A stretch of DNA of 64,000 bases from Pseudomonas umsongensis (GCF_002236105.1 NZ_NIWU01000006.1:124001-188000); one strand, 5' to 3'. Shown: positions 1-8,378, counted from the first letter of the stretch. The notes: a model not told the origin generated them from the letters alone. Program-made: numbers and translations.

Positions 1-39
1 TAGTGAACGCGAACTGAATTCGGGCGAGATCAAGTGCCT

Positions 40-390
40 CTAAACCGAACATAAGTTTTCCTCTGTCAGGTAGTACGGCTGCGGGCTCGAAGCCTGCACC
101 CACGGCCCCCACGGATATGGAGTGTGGCGAATCTCTATTTGTTCTTTTTTTGTACGCATCACAACGCAGGGAGTCTGGCCAACCGGCCGCCGGATCAATT
201 CCTTTTGTGGGTTTTGATCTGGATCAAGCAACGATGAAAGAGTAGTCCCATTTGCGAGGTTGACCCGCGTGGTCTTTTGCCGCGTGACAAGTTGCCTCAC
301 GGCTTCAGAAACAGATTGAAATGAATGCCCAAGGAGCAGTTGGCAAACGGCTGGCGAAATCGATGTTTGGCTAACGAATTTTTTTCCCAT
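40..390 (-). CDS. hypothetical protein, 116 aa
   Basis: I do not recognise this protein. It starts at an ATG preceded by an AGGAAG-type ribosome site at good spacing, and reads through 116 codons. The product is polar and basic in its N-terminal half, has no signal peptide or membrane segment, and has three scattered cysteines. Base composition is visibly more A+T-rich than the neighbouring MFS gene, which hints at recent acquisition or weak selection. It diverges from the MFS gene at 453. It could be a real orphan or a chance ORF; the ribosome site argues for the former. Confidence 0.45.
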   Translation of the reverse strand: MGKKFVSQTSISPAVCQLLLGHSFQSVSEAVRQLVTRQKTTRVNLANGTTLSSLLDPDQNPQKELIRRPVGQTPCVVMRTKKEQIEIRHTPYPWGPWVQASSPQPYYLTEENLCSV

Positions 391-452
391 GGCAACTTCC
401 TGTTACAGGTTGGTGATAACCTCGCCCTTTCCCTTCCAAGACTTGCCTTCAA

Positions 453-1691
453 ATGCCGAGCCAAGAGCCCTTGCTGTTACGTCGCCATCGCCCTTTCATC
501 GCCTTCTGGCTGGCCCGGGTCTTTACCGCCAGCGGCTTTCAGATGCTCACCGTGGCCATTGGCTGGAACCTCTATCAACTGACCGGCAACGTACTTGACC
601 TTGGCCTGGTCGGGCTCGTGGAGTTCGCACCGCGGGTACTGTTCATGCTGCACACCGGGCATGTCGCCGATCGCTACGATCGACGCAAGGTCGCGGCCAT
701 CTGCCAATCGTTGCAAGCGCTGATCGCCTTGTCGCTGGCGATCGGCAGCGCAACCGACCATGTCACCCGGGAAATGATCTTCATCCTCGCGTTCCTGCTC
801 GGCGCCGCACGTTCCTTCGAAATGCCGACCACTCAAGCCTTGCTGCCGAGCATCGTGCCCAGTGCACTGTTCCCCCGCGCCGTGGCCGCCGCGCAATCGG
901 CCCAGCAATCGGCAACCATCGTCGCCCCGGCACTCGGTGGTTTGCTCTACGCCTTCGGCAGCGTCTGGGTGTATGGCCCGACGGTGATCCTGTACATCAT
1001 TGCCTGCGCGCTGATGCTCAACCTGCCCGCCCGGCAAACGCCCCTGAACAAGGGCAAGGCCACACTGGATTCACTGTTGGCGGGTATCCGTTTCATCCGC
1101 AGTCGCCCGGACATTCTCGGGGCCATTTCCCTTGACCTGTTCGCGGTCCTGCTGGGAGGTGCGACCGCGTTGCTGCCGGTGTTTGCCAAGGACATTCTGT
1201 TGACCGGGCCTTGGGGGCTGGGCCTGTTGCGATCGGCACCGGCGGTGGGCGCGTTGCTGATGTCGCTGTTCCTGGCGCGATTTGCGGTGGAACGCAATGT
1301 CGGGCGGGTAATGTTCACCGCTGTGGGCGTGTTCGGCGTGGCGACGATCGCCTTCGGCCTGTCGACCTCGTTCTGGTTTTCCCTCGCCGTCCTGGTGGTG
1401 CTGGGCGCCGCTGACATGATCAGCATGGTGATCCGCGCATCCTTCGTGCAACTGGAAACCCCAGACGAAATGCGCGGCCGGGTGAGCGCCGTGAATGGCC
1501 TGTTCATTGGCGCTTCGAACCAGTTGGGCGAATTCGAATCCGGCCTGACCGCCCACTGGTTCGGCACCGTGCCGGCAGTGGTCATGGGCGGTATCGGCAC
1601 GTTGGTGGTGACAGGGACCTGGATGAAGCTATTCCCGACCCTGGCCAACCGCGACCGGATGCATGTGCCGATGGAAGAGGTGAAGGCCTGA
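453..1691 (+). CDS. MFS transporter, EntS-like (MFS_3) family
   Basis: A 412-residue inner-membrane carrier with about 12 hydrophobic helices. The loop after helix 2 carries the MFS signature (HVADRYDRRKVA, near residue 70), and a related motif (ETPDEMRGRVSAVNG) lies near residue 340. The overall pattern matches the MFS_3 family that includes the enterobactin exporter EntS, so export of a small metabolite or drug is likely; the substrate cannot be read from sequence. No siderophore genes are adjacent. The ribosome site is poor, so the start is only the most likely one. It converges on the DJ-1 gene with 6 bp between stop codons. Confidence 0.85.
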   Translation: MPSQEPLLLRRHRPFIAFWLARVFTASGFQMLTVAIGWNLYQLTGNVLDLGLVGLVEFAPRVLFMLHTGHVADRYDRRKVAAICQSLQALIALSLAIGSATDHVTREMIFILAFLLGAARSFEMPTTQALLPSIVPSALFPRAVAAAQSAQQSATIVAPALGGLLYAFGSVWVYGPTVILYIIACALMLNLPARQTPLNKGKATLDSLLAGIRFIRSRPDILGAISLDLFAVLLGGATALLPVFAKDILLTGPWGLGLLRSAPAVGALLMSLFLARFAVERNVGRVMFTAVGVFGVATIAFGLSTSFWFSLAVLVVLGAADMISMVIRASFVQLETPDEMRGRVSAVNGLFIGASNQLGEFESGLTAHWFGTVPAVVMGGIGTLVVTGTWMKLFPTLANRDRMHVPMEEVKA

Positions 1692-1697
1692 GGCTCG

Positions 1698-2249
1698 TTA
1701 CACCAACAACTCCCCCGCCACCATCGCCCGCGTGGCTTTGCCGCATAGCTGCTCCACCAGCGTCAGGGCAAATGCCAAAGCGCCACCCGAGCCTTGGGCT
1801 GTGATGCAGTTGCCGTCGACCACCACCGGTTGATCGACGAAGGTACAGCCCGACAGTTGATGGCTGGCCGAGGGCAGGCAAGTCATGCGCCGCTGGCGTA
1901 GTACGCCAAAGGTTTGCAGGGCTACCGCGGGCGCTTCGGCAATACCGGCGAACAGGCGCCCCGCCGCGGCCTGGTCCTTGATCAGTTGTTGCAGGGGTTG
2001 GTGGGCGGTCAGATGTTGCGTCCCTACGGCACCGCCTGGCAGGACGATCAGGTCGAACGGCTGGGCCAGCAAATCCACCAGCATGGCATCGCACGTCAAG
2101 CGCGTGCCTCTTGCACAGGTGAGCATGCGCCGCCCTTCGATGCTGGCGACCACCACCTCGACCTTGGCGCGGCGCAATACATCGATCAAGGTCACGGTCT
2201 GCAGGTCATCGGTGCCCTCGGCGAGGGTAATCAAGGCTCGAAAAGTCAT
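1698..2249 (-). CDS. DJ-1/PfpI (YajL-type) protein lacking the catalytic cysteine
   Basis: A 183-residue DJ-1/PfpI superfamily protein alignable end to end with human DJ-1 and YajL: the start (RALITLAEGTDDLQTV) and the VLPGG turn near residues 69-73 are clear. The nucleophile elbow, normally I-C-A-[AG]-P, reads I-A-E-A-P, so the reactive cysteine is Ala104. The conserved Glu18 of DJ-1 aligns with Gln17, and the position of His126 aligns with Cys124/Leu125. The fold should be intact but the known glyoxalase/deglycase or peroxide-sensing chemistry should not work as described. Cys45, Cys53 and Cys124 remain. A binding, chaperone or regulatory role is possible. Confidence 0.85.
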   Translation of the reverse strand: MTFRALITLAEGTDDLQTVTLIDVLRRAKVEVVVASIEGRRMLTCARGTRLTCDAMLVDLLAQPFDLIVLPGGAVGTQHLTAHQPLQQLIKDQAAAGRLFAGIAEAPAVALQTFGVLRQRRMTCLPSASHQLSGCTFVDQPVVVDGNCITAQGSGGALAFALTLVEQLCGKATRAMVAGELLV

Positions 2250-2317
2250 GGGAACAATCCACGGAATAGTTCCTAAAGCGTAGTCAGCTTTCCTGACGCT
2301 TGTTCGGGCCCCTGTCG

Positions 2318-2767
2318 TTACTTGATGTAAAGCTGGGTCGACATTGTGTTGCCCGGTGCGTTGATCGAGGTGTTGCTGAAGGTGAACGTACCCTCCTGCT
2401 TACCCGCCAGATTGAAAATGTACAGGTTGCCGACGACCTTGGTCCTTTGCGAGCAGTCGGTCAGGTTGCCGTTGTCATAGGCACAGACCGGTGTGCGGGT
2501 TCCATCCACTTCGAAGCCATCCAGCGCGACGTGGGGCTGGCTGCGCCCGTAGCCGACTTCCAGTACGTAGATCCTGATGTTCGGGCCCGCGTGGTTGCAG
2601 CGGGTCTGTGCCTGCCCTTTGTCAATCGTCTCAAAACCACAGCCTGGCGACTCGACCTTAAGCACCTTTACCTCGGTCAACGGCGGTGCCGGTGCCGCCG
2701 TCGCGGGGTGTGCCACCAGCGACAATGCCATCAAGACACCGGACATGATTTCCAGACGCTTTGTCAT
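2318..2767 (-). CDS. small secreted protein, DUF4879-like
   Basis: The frame is open upstream, but the start is set at 2767 because the residues from there form a signal peptide (charged MTKRLE, hydrophobic core, cleavage near PATAAPA). The mature protein is about 125 residues and has four cysteines (in SPGCGF, TRCNHA, PVCAYD and TDCSQR), enough for two disulfides, plus a threonine/serine-rich C-terminal strand region. It resembles the DUF4879 family as I remember it; this is not certain. No function is known to me. It lies alone, divergent from the purine permease. Confidence 0.75.
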   Translation of the reverse strand: MTKRLEIMSGVLMALSLVAHPATAAPAPPLTEVKVLKVESPGCGFETIDKGQAQTRCNHAGPNIRIYVLEVGYGRSQPHVALDGFEVDGTRTPVCAYDNGNLTDCSQRTKVVGNLYIFNLAGKQEGTFTFSNTSINAPGNTMSTQLYIK

Positions 2768-2987
2768 CCCGTTACCACCACAAAAAACCAGCGCGCAGTA
2801 TGGCTGGTTTGGATTAAACGCAAAACATCGACGACGATCACCGCCATAGGCAGCCATAACCCCAAGCTGCTGGTATGATGCGCGGCTTTTTCCGGCCCAC
2901 AGTAATTTCCCAGGCGCGTTCAGCGGTCTGTGCTTTGCTGTTGAGGTCGATACATTCACGGCGCCGGGCGCGCCACGGGGAGCAGAC

Positions 2988-4283
2988 ATGCTGGAAAGGC
3001 TGTTTCAACTCAAGGCACATAACACCAACGTGCGGACCGAGATTCTGGCGGGCGTCACCACCTTCCTGGCCATGGCCTACATCCTGTTCGTCAACCCGAG
3101 CATCCTCGGCGAGACTGGCATGGATAAGGGCGCGGTGTTCGTCGCCACCTGCCTGGCAGCCGCCATTGGCTCCGCGGTCATGGGCCTGATTGCCAACTAC
3201 CCGATCGCGCTTGCGCCGGGCATGGGCCTGAATGCCTTCTTCACCTACACCGTAGTCCTGCACATGGGCCATACCTGGCAAGTGGCGCTGGGTGCGGTGT
3301 TCATCTCGGCCGTGTGCTTCTTCCTGCTGTCGATCTTCCGCATCCGTGAGTGGATCATCAACAGTATCCCGCTGCCGTTGCGTTCGGCCATTGCCGCCGG
3401 TATCGGCCTGTTCCTGGCGCTGATCGCCCTGCACAACGCCGGCATCGTGGTCAGCAACCAGGCGACCATGGTCGGCCTCGGTGACCTCAAACAACCGGCA
3501 CCGATCCTCGCGACCCTCGGCTTCGCCCTGATTGTTGCCCTTGAAGCCCTCGCCGTGCGTGGTGCGGTGCTGATCGGTATTCTGGTGGTGACCATTGTTT
3601 CCATCCTGATGGGCTTCACGCCGTTCGGCGGCGTGATGTCGATGCCGCCGTCGCTGGCTCCGACTTTCCTGCAACTGGACATCAAGGGCGCACTGGACAT
3701 CGGTCTCGTCAGCGTGATCTTCGCCTTCCTGTTCGTCGACCTGTTCGACAACTCCGGCACCCTTATCGGCGTCGCCAAGCGCGCCGGATTGATGGGCAAG
3801 GATGGCCACATGCCGAAAATGGGCCGCGCACTGATCGCCGACAGTACCGCCGCGATGGCCGGCTCCCTGCTGGGCACCTCGACCACGACCAGCTACATCG
3901 AATCCGCCGCTGGCGTGAGTGCGGGTGGTCGCACTGGCCTGACCGCCATCGTCGTGGCGATCCTGTTCCTGCTGGCACTGTTCTTCTCGCCGCTGGCAGC
4001 CAGCGTTCCCGCGTTCGCCACGGCGCCGGCACTGCTGTTCGTCGCCGTATTGATGACATCTGGCCTGGCCGAAATAGACTGGGACGACATCACCGTCGCC
4101 GCGCCGGTCGTCATCACCGCGCTGGCCATGCCGTTTACTTATTCCATTGCCAATGGCATCGCCTTCGGTTTCATTGCCTGGACCGCCATCAAGCTGATGT
4201 CCGGTCGTGGCCGTGAGCTGAATTCGGCGCTGGTGATCCTGTCGATCCTGTTCGTGATCAAGCTCGGTTGGTTCAACGCATGA
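2988..4283 (+). CDS. NCS2-family purine permease (AzgA/GhxP type)
   Basis: A 431-residue inner-membrane permease with about 12-14 hydrophobic segments. Family motifs include NTNVRTEILAGVTTFLAMAY at the start, ALAPGMGLNAFF near residue 75, DLFDNSGTLIGVAKRAGL near 255 and GTSTTTSYIESAAGVSAGGR near 300. These mark the AzgA-like branch (proton-coupled adenine, guanine or hypoxanthine uptake) rather than the UraA branch. A GGGAG ribosome site sits 7 nt before the ATG. Its stop codon overlaps the trmA start (ATGA), so the two are translationally coupled. Confidence 0.9.
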   Translation: MLERLFQLKAHNTNVRTEILAGVTTFLAMAYILFVNPSILGETGMDKGAVFVATCLAAAIGSAVMGLIANYPIALAPGMGLNAFFTYTVVLHMGHTWQVALGAVFISAVCFFLLSIFRIREWIINSIPLPLRSAIAAGIGLFLALIALHNAGIVVSNQATMVGLGDLKQPAPILATLGFALIVALEALAVRGAVLIGILVVTIVSILMGFTPFGGVMSMPPSLAPTFLQLDIKGALDIGLVSVIFAFLFVDLFDNSGTLIGVAKRAGLMGKDGHMPKMGRALIADSTAAMAGSLLGTSTTTSYIESAAGVSAGGRTGLTAIVVAILFLLALFFSPLAASVPAFATAPALLFVAVLMTSGLAEIDWDDITVAAPVVITALAMPFTYSIANGIAFGFIAWTAIKLMSGRGRELNSALVILSILFVIKLGWFNA

Positions 4284-5359
4284 CTTTTGATTCCCAGGCC
4301 TACGCCGTCCAACTCGAAGACAAGGTCACGCGTTTGCGTGACCTGTTGGCACCATTCGATGCACCGGAGCCGGTCGTCTTCGACTCGCCGCTGCAGAATT
4401 TCCGCCTGCGCGCCGAGTTCCGCCTGTGGCGCGAAGCCGGTGAGCGTCACTACGCGATGTTTTCCCAGGAAGACAAGCGCACGCCAATCCTGATCGAAGA
4501 GTTCCCGATCGCCAGCCAACGCATCAATCAGTTGATGCCGCAGCTCAAGGCCGCGTGGCAAGCCAGTGCCGCCCTGAGCCACAAGCTGTTTCAGGTGGAG
4601 TTCCTGACCACCCTGGCCGGCGATGCGATGATCACCCTGTGCTACCACCGCCCGCTGGACGAGCACTGGCACACAGCGGCCTCGAAACTGGCTGCCGAGC
4701 TCAACGTCAGCGTGATTGGTCGGTCGAAGGGCAAACGCGAAGTCATTGGTCACGATTACGTCGTCGAGAAACTTGAAGTCGGCGGCCGCACCTTCAGCTA
4801 TCGCCAGCCCGAAGGTGCCTTCACTCAGCCAAACGGCACCGTGAACCAGAAGATGCTCAACTGGGCATACGACGCGCTGGGTGATCGCGCAGACGATTTG
4901 CTGGAACTGTATTGCGGCAACGGCAACTTCACCCTGCCGCTCGCCACTCGCGTGCGCAAAGTGCTGGCGACCGAAATCAGCAAGACCTCGGTCAATGCCG
5001 CGCTGAGCAACCTCAGTGAAAACGCTGTGGACAACGTCACCCTGGTGCGCCTGTCTGCCGAGGAACTGACCGAAGCGCTGAACGAAGTGCGACCGTTCCG
5101 TCGCCTGCACGGCATCGACCTCAAGAGCTATGAGTTCGGCAGTGTCTTCGTCGACCCGCCCCGTGCCGGCATGGACCCGGACACCTGCGAGCTGACCCGA
5201 CGCTTCGACAACATCCTGTACATTTCCTGCAACCCGCAAACCCTGGCGGACAACATCGCCCAACTGCACGACACCCACCGCATCACCCGATGCGCAATGT
5301 TCGACCAGTTCCCGTGGACGCATCACATGGAATCCGGGGTGTTGCTGACCCGTCGGTGA
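4280..5359 (+). CDS. trmA: tRNA (uracil-5-)-methyltransferase TrmA
   Basis: A 359-residue SAM-dependent enzyme that makes m5U54 in the T-loop of tRNA. The SAM site is LYCGNGNFTLPLA (near residue 213), the catalytic cysteine is in ISCNPQTL (near 315), and the catalytic glutamate is in HHMESGVLL at the extreme C-terminus. The start is the ATG at 4280 that overlaps the permease stop; an in-frame TTG lies 12 nt upstream. A strong intrinsic terminator follows at 5382. Confidence 0.97.
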   Translation: MTFDSQAYAVQLEDKVTRLRDLLAPFDAPEPVVFDSPLQNFRLRAEFRLWREAGERHYAMFSQEDKRTPILIEEFPIASQRINQLMPQLKAAWQASAALSHKLFQVEFLTTLAGDAMITLCYHRPLDEHWHTAASKLAAELNVSVIGRSKGKREVIGHDYVVEKLEVGGRTFSYRQPEGAFTQPNGTVNQKMLNWAYDALGDRADDLLELYCGNGNFTLPLATRVRKVLATEISKTSVNAALSNLSENAVDNVTLVRLSAEELTEALNEVRPFRRLHGIDLKSYEFGSVFVDPPRAGMDPDTCELTRRFDNILYISCNPQTLADNIAQLHDTHRITRCAMFDQFPWTHHMESGVLLTRR

Positions 5360-5381
5360 TTGCAGAGGCCACAAACAAATC

Positions 5382-5405
5382 AGCCGTCATCACGACGGCT
5401 TTTTT
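5382..5405 (+). terminator. intrinsic terminator of the permease-trmA unit
   Basis: A perfect 7-bp stem (AGCCGTC/GACGGCT) with a 5-nt loop is followed by a run of six T residues, 22 bp after the trmA stop. Confidence 0.9.
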
Positions 5406-5413
5406 GTGCCTGT

Positions 5414-5860
5414 TCAAAGGACGACATCGGCCTTGCGTGGACGTCCACCTTTTCTGCCATTGGCCCGAGCGGCTTCGGATTTTGCGCTGCTAATCTGTCG
5501 GCCATTGCGTGAGGCAATTACCGAGGCTGCCATGGCCATCAAAGACTGGCTCGCCGAAATCATGCCTGCGAGAGAGACATCCAGGTCTTTTTCTTCATGA
5601 CACAGAGCAGTACCGTCGAAACCAACAGTCAGGCCGGCAAAATCCTTGGCCTCGAAATCATCGAACTCAGAATAATTCGCAACGGGCAGCAAGATGCCAC
5701 CGCCATCTTCGAAGGTTATCGCCAGATACGGTGCCAGGAAGGTAACCGCCGTTGCTTGCAGGCCAGAGCTCCTGCGTGATTTCCCCCGCTCAATGGCTTC
5801 GTCCACGCCACGTTCTGTTATCGGCGTGTCTGCCTGAACTTTGGCCTTTACCGTTTTCAT
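5414..5860 (-). CDS. DUF2442-domain protein with AT-hook-like tail
   Basis: A 148-residue soluble protein. The middle part (about residues 35-100: LAITFEDGGG, then LPVANYSEFDDF, then DLDVSLAGMI) fits the DUF2442 family. The last 25 residues are basic and end in NGRKGGRPRKAD, with the G-R-P core of an AT-hook, so DNA binding is possible. Its start overlaps the stop of the upstream DUF4160 gene by 4 bp (ATGA), so the two are one operon. DUF4160-DUF2442 pairs recur in bacteria and have been suspected of being toxin-antitoxin-like; that is not shown here. Composition is more A+T-rich than the neighbours, consistent with transfer. Confidence 0.8.
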   Translation of the reverse strand: MKTVKAKVQADTPITERGVDEAIERGKSRRSSGLQATAVTFLAPYLAITFEDGGGILLPVANYSEFDDFEAKDFAGLTVGFDGTALCHEEKDLDVSLAGMISASQSLMAMAASVIASRNGRQISSAKSEAARANGRKGGRPRKADVVL

Positions 5861-6285
5861 AACTCGATCTCCACAACTTCGTGCATACCTATCAGAGATA
5901 AGCGCGTCTTGTTCGTTTCAGATTCGTAGTGAGCTGATCCAATCATGTTGGTTGTACTGACAATTCCCTTCACCACAACGACTTCGTTGCTCTGCCAATC
6001 CCACAATTGATTTTCAAGACAGACCGTTCCGATCTTTCGCCACCAGATGCCACGCGCGCGCAACAAATGGACAGGTTGTTTGAGCGATTGACGCAAACCC
6101 TCAAGCACCGCAGCGGGTGGCCGGCGCGATAACGGAATGACGTCCCAGAGTTCGACATTGTTGTGCCAAAAGCTGAACTTGAATCGCGCACTCCACGCTC
6201 CAGCCTTCACATGCGCATGAGGTGGACAATGTTCATCACGCAACATGATCCGGACTGAAAGCCCCTTGTAGCTGTATATCTTCAT
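5857..6285 (-). CDS. DUF4160-domain protein
   Basis: A 142-residue protein whose first 35 residues carry the DUF4160 hallmark (YSYKGLSVRIMLRDEHCPPHAHVKAG; quoted as YKGLSVRIML then EHCPPHAHVKAG). The HCPPHAHV block has two histidines and a cysteine and may bind metal or form an active site. The remainder has two tryptophan-rich stretches (NVELWDVIPL and GIWWRKIG) and a beta-rich end. First gene of the pair with DUF2442, overlapping by 4 bp. I cannot assign a function; as the longer partner it would be the toxin or effector if this is a two-gene module. Confidence 0.75.
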   Translation of the reverse strand: MKIYSYKGLSVRIMLRDEHCPPHAHVKAGAWSARFKFSFWHNNVELWDVIPLSRRPPAAVLEGLRQSLKQPVHLLRARGIWWRKIGTVCLENQLWDWQSNEVVVVKGIVSTTNMIGSAHYESETNKTRLSLIGMHEVVEIEL

Positions 6286-6458
6286 TCTAACCCATCCGTT
6301 AGGTTATTGAGCCAGCAGGCTCGACATTCCCTGGTAAATCCGACCACCGGCACCTGGCGCTGAGTACTGAGTTCTCGTCTGAGCCTAGCGCTCAAGCTTG
6401 CGATCGGCGTGATGAACATCTCCGAAGAATCGTAAGCAATCCTTTCCTTGCCCCCACA

Positions 6459-6485
6459 AAAAAGCCGTCACAAAGGACGGCTTTT
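6459..6485 (-). terminator. intrinsic terminator of the tautomerase gene
   Basis: On the minus strand the stem AAGCCGTCC/GACGGCTT is followed by a run of six T residues. It lies about 20 bp beyond the tautomerase stop. Confidence 0.8.
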
Positions 6486-6502
6486 CAGTCTCGGGCCCAC
6501 AA

Positions 6503-6709
6503 TCACCCCGGCTGATTTTTCCGAAATTCAGTCGTGGTAATCCCCTTATACCCCCAGTTATCGGTATCGACTTCCTCGATCACGATGTGGGTCAGCTCCG
6601 GCGGCTTGCCGAGGACGCGCTGCAAGGTCTCGGTGATCTCGGCGATGACTTGGGCTTTCTGCTCCCGGGTTACGCCGTCACGGGTGATGCGTACGCTGAC
6701 GAAAGGCAT
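6503..6709 (-). CDS. 4-oxalocrotonate tautomerase family protein
   Basis: A 68-residue member of the 4-OT family. After removal of the initiator Met it begins with Pro1, the catalytic base (MPFVSVRI). Further family features are the amphipathic helix with KAQVIAEITETLQ and the DTDNWGYKG turn near residue 48. Such small hexameric tautomerases act on enol/keto acids of aromatic or amino-acid breakdown. It diverges from a LysR regulator with a 105-bp gap, the usual arrangement of a LysR target. Confidence 0.88.
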   Translation of the reverse strand: MPFVSVRITRDGVTREQKAQVIAEITETLQRVLGKPPELTHIVIEEVDTDNWGYKGITTTEFRKNQPG

Positions 6710-6814
6710 GCTGCTTCTCCTGCTCGCTCATTAAGTGAAGATGACTGTATCTGCGTACGGGCATTTGATAAATACTCATTCACAGACTTCATTTGATCCC
6801 CGGTGTAATCAATC

Positions 6815-7726
6815 ATGCAGCGACAATTCGACGATCTTCAACTGGGCAGCATCGAGCTGTTTTGCCTGGCTGCCGAAGCTGGCAGCTTCACTGCCGCAGC
6901 GCTGGTGGCAGGGGTCACGCCGGCCGCGGTGAGCCGCTCGGTGTCGCGCATGGAAGAACGCCTGGGCGTGCGGCTGTTTGCGCGCACCACTCGCAGCGTA
7001 AACCTGACCGACAGTGGTCGGCGCTACTACGAAGAATGCCGCCAGGCATTGGCGCAACTGGTGGAAGCCCAGCGCGAAGTCATGGGCCAGCAACAGGTAC
7101 CGTCAGGCACCCTGCGCATCAGTATCCCGACCACCTATGCCCATCACCGCATCCTGCCGTTGCTACCTGCCTTTCGTGCGCGTTTTCCGGCGGTGAAGGT
7201 CGAGTCGCACATCAGTAACCGCAACATCGATTTCGTTGGTGAAGGCTATGACATGGCGATTCGCGTGCGCGCGATTCCCGATTCCGGCCTGATCGCGCGG
7301 CAGCTGGAAGACGCCGCGCTGGTGATGATTGCCAGCCCTGAATACCTCAAGCGTGCCGGTACGCCGCAAACCCTCGACGACCTGCAACAGCACGAATGCA
7401 TTCAGTACGAACTGCCCAGCAGTGGCCGACGCATTGCCTGGTTGTTCAGCGACAACGGCGTGCAACGGGAGATTCTGGCCGAGGGCAACTTCGTTTGTTC
7501 CGACGATGTGTTAGGTGGCGTCACCCTGGCGAAACATGGTGCAGGGTTGTTTCAGACCTATCGCTTTATCGTCGAAAAGGAATTGGCCGATGGCTCGCTG
7601 GTGGAAGTGCTCAAACCTTATGGGGGGCGTTCCCGGCCGTTTACCCTTCTCTACCCGCAAAGTCGCCACATGCCCCTGCGGTTACGGGCATTCATTGATT
7701 TCCTGGTCGAGCATTTGCCTCGTTAA
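6815..7726 (+). CDS. LysR-family transcriptional regulator
   Basis: A 303-residue LysR protein. The N-terminal winged helix-turn-helix (about residues 8-66: FCLAAEAGSFTAAALVAGVT through RLFARTTRSVNLTDSG) is followed by a periplasmic-binding-type effector domain (about 95-300). It falls in the CrgA-like LysR branch by the shape of the helix-turn-helix. Divergent to the tautomerase gene, which is its likely target; aroQ downstream has its own promoter. No clear ribosome site precedes the ATG. Confidence 0.92.
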   Translation: MQRQFDDLQLGSIELFCLAAEAGSFTAAALVAGVTPAAVSRSVSRMEERLGVRLFARTTRSVNLTDSGRRYYEECRQALAQLVEAQREVMGQQQVPSGTLRISIPTTYAHHRILPLLPAFRARFPAVKVESHISNRNIDFVGEGYDMAIRVRAIPDSGLIARQLEDAALVMIASPEYLKRAGTPQTLDDLQQHECIQYELPSSGRRIAWLFSDNGVQREILAEGNFVCSDDVLGGVTLAKHGAGLFQTYRFIVEKELADGSLVEVLKPYGGRSRPFTLLYPQSRHMPLRLRAFIDFLVEHLPR

Positions 7727-7801
7727 AAGATCGCAGCCCGCGGCAGCTCCTCCAGGGAACGGGTTTCAAATATAGAGGCACCGCAGGCTTCGATCTTTTT
7801 T
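7727..7801. repeat. decayed REP pair, GTAGGAGCTGCC family
   Basis: Two inward-facing partial matches to the REP core (AAAGATCGCAGCC...GGCAGCTCC and ACCGCAGGCTTCGATCTTTT) separated by a short spacer. The arms are diverged relative to intact copies elsewhere. The right arm ends in a T run, so it may also terminate the LysR transcript. Confidence 0.65.
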
Positions 7802-7844
7802 GTCCGATCACCGCACACATTACGCCCACCAGCGGGCTGTCCAA

Positions 7845-7873
7845 TTGACCATATTAACCATCTGGTACATTTT
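7845..7873 (+). promoter_or_regulatory. candidate promoter with operator in the spacer, ahead of aroQ
   Basis: A TTGACC box (7845-7850) is followed after 17 bp by CATTTT (7868-7873). The spacer holds an ATTAACCATCTGGTACA element (7853-7869) containing the palindrome ACCATCTGGT. The reverse complement of this element matches 11 of 17 positions of a site at 12203 near quiC. A repressor here would block RNA polymerase. The TetR protein of this cluster is the obvious candidate; this is inference. Confidence 0.45.
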
Positions 7874-7928
7874 ATCTCCACAGGCTGAAACATCGGCCAA
7901 TGCCAAAAATAATATGTGGAGAACACTG

Positions 7929-8378
7929 ATGCCCCCTATCATTCTGGTACTCAACGGCCCGAATCTGAACCTGCTTGGCACCCGCGAACCGGCGACCTAT
8001 GGCCATGAAACCCTGGCAGATGTTTCCGCGCTGTGCGGCCAAGCCGCCGAAGAGTTCGGCCTGGCGGTGGAGTTTCGCCAGACCAACCACGAAGGCGAAC
8101 TGCTCGACTGGATTCATGCCGCCCGCGGCCGTTGTGCCGGGATCGTGATCAATCCCGCCGCCTGGACGCACACCTCGGTGGCGATCCGCGACGCGCTGGT
8201 CGCCAGCGAACTGCCGGTGATCGAAGTACACCTATCCAACGTTCACGCCCGCGAGCCTTTCCGTCACCACTCCTTCGTCTCGGCCATTGCAACGGCGGTA
8301 ATGGCTGGCTTCGGTAGCCATGGCTATCGCCTGGCCCTGGAGCATTTCAGCCAGCGTCTGAAGGGGCAAGCAGCATGA
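7929..8378 (+). CDS. aroQ: type II 3-dehydroquinate dehydratase
   Basis: A 149-residue dodecameric-type dehydroquinase interconverting 3-dehydroquinate and 3-dehydroshikimate. Seen: the LNGPNLNLLGTREP signature with Arg19 and the catalytic Tyr24, the INPAAWTHTSVAIRDA block, and VHLSNVHAREPFRHHS, which supplies the catalytic histidine region. The start is the ATG at 7929 preceded by GGAG; the open frame reaches further upstream without homology. It overlaps the next gene by ATGA. Its place beside quinate dehydrogenase and 3-dehydroshikimate dehydratase implies a catabolic, inducible copy rather than the biosynthetic one. Confidence 0.95.
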   Translation: MPPIILVLNGPNLNLLGTREPATYGHETLADVSALCGQAAEEFGLAVEFRQTNHEGELLDWIHAARGRCAGIVINPAAWTHTSVAIRDALVASELPVIEVHLSNVHAREPFRHHSFVSAIATAVMAGFGSHGYRLALEHFSQRLKGQAA

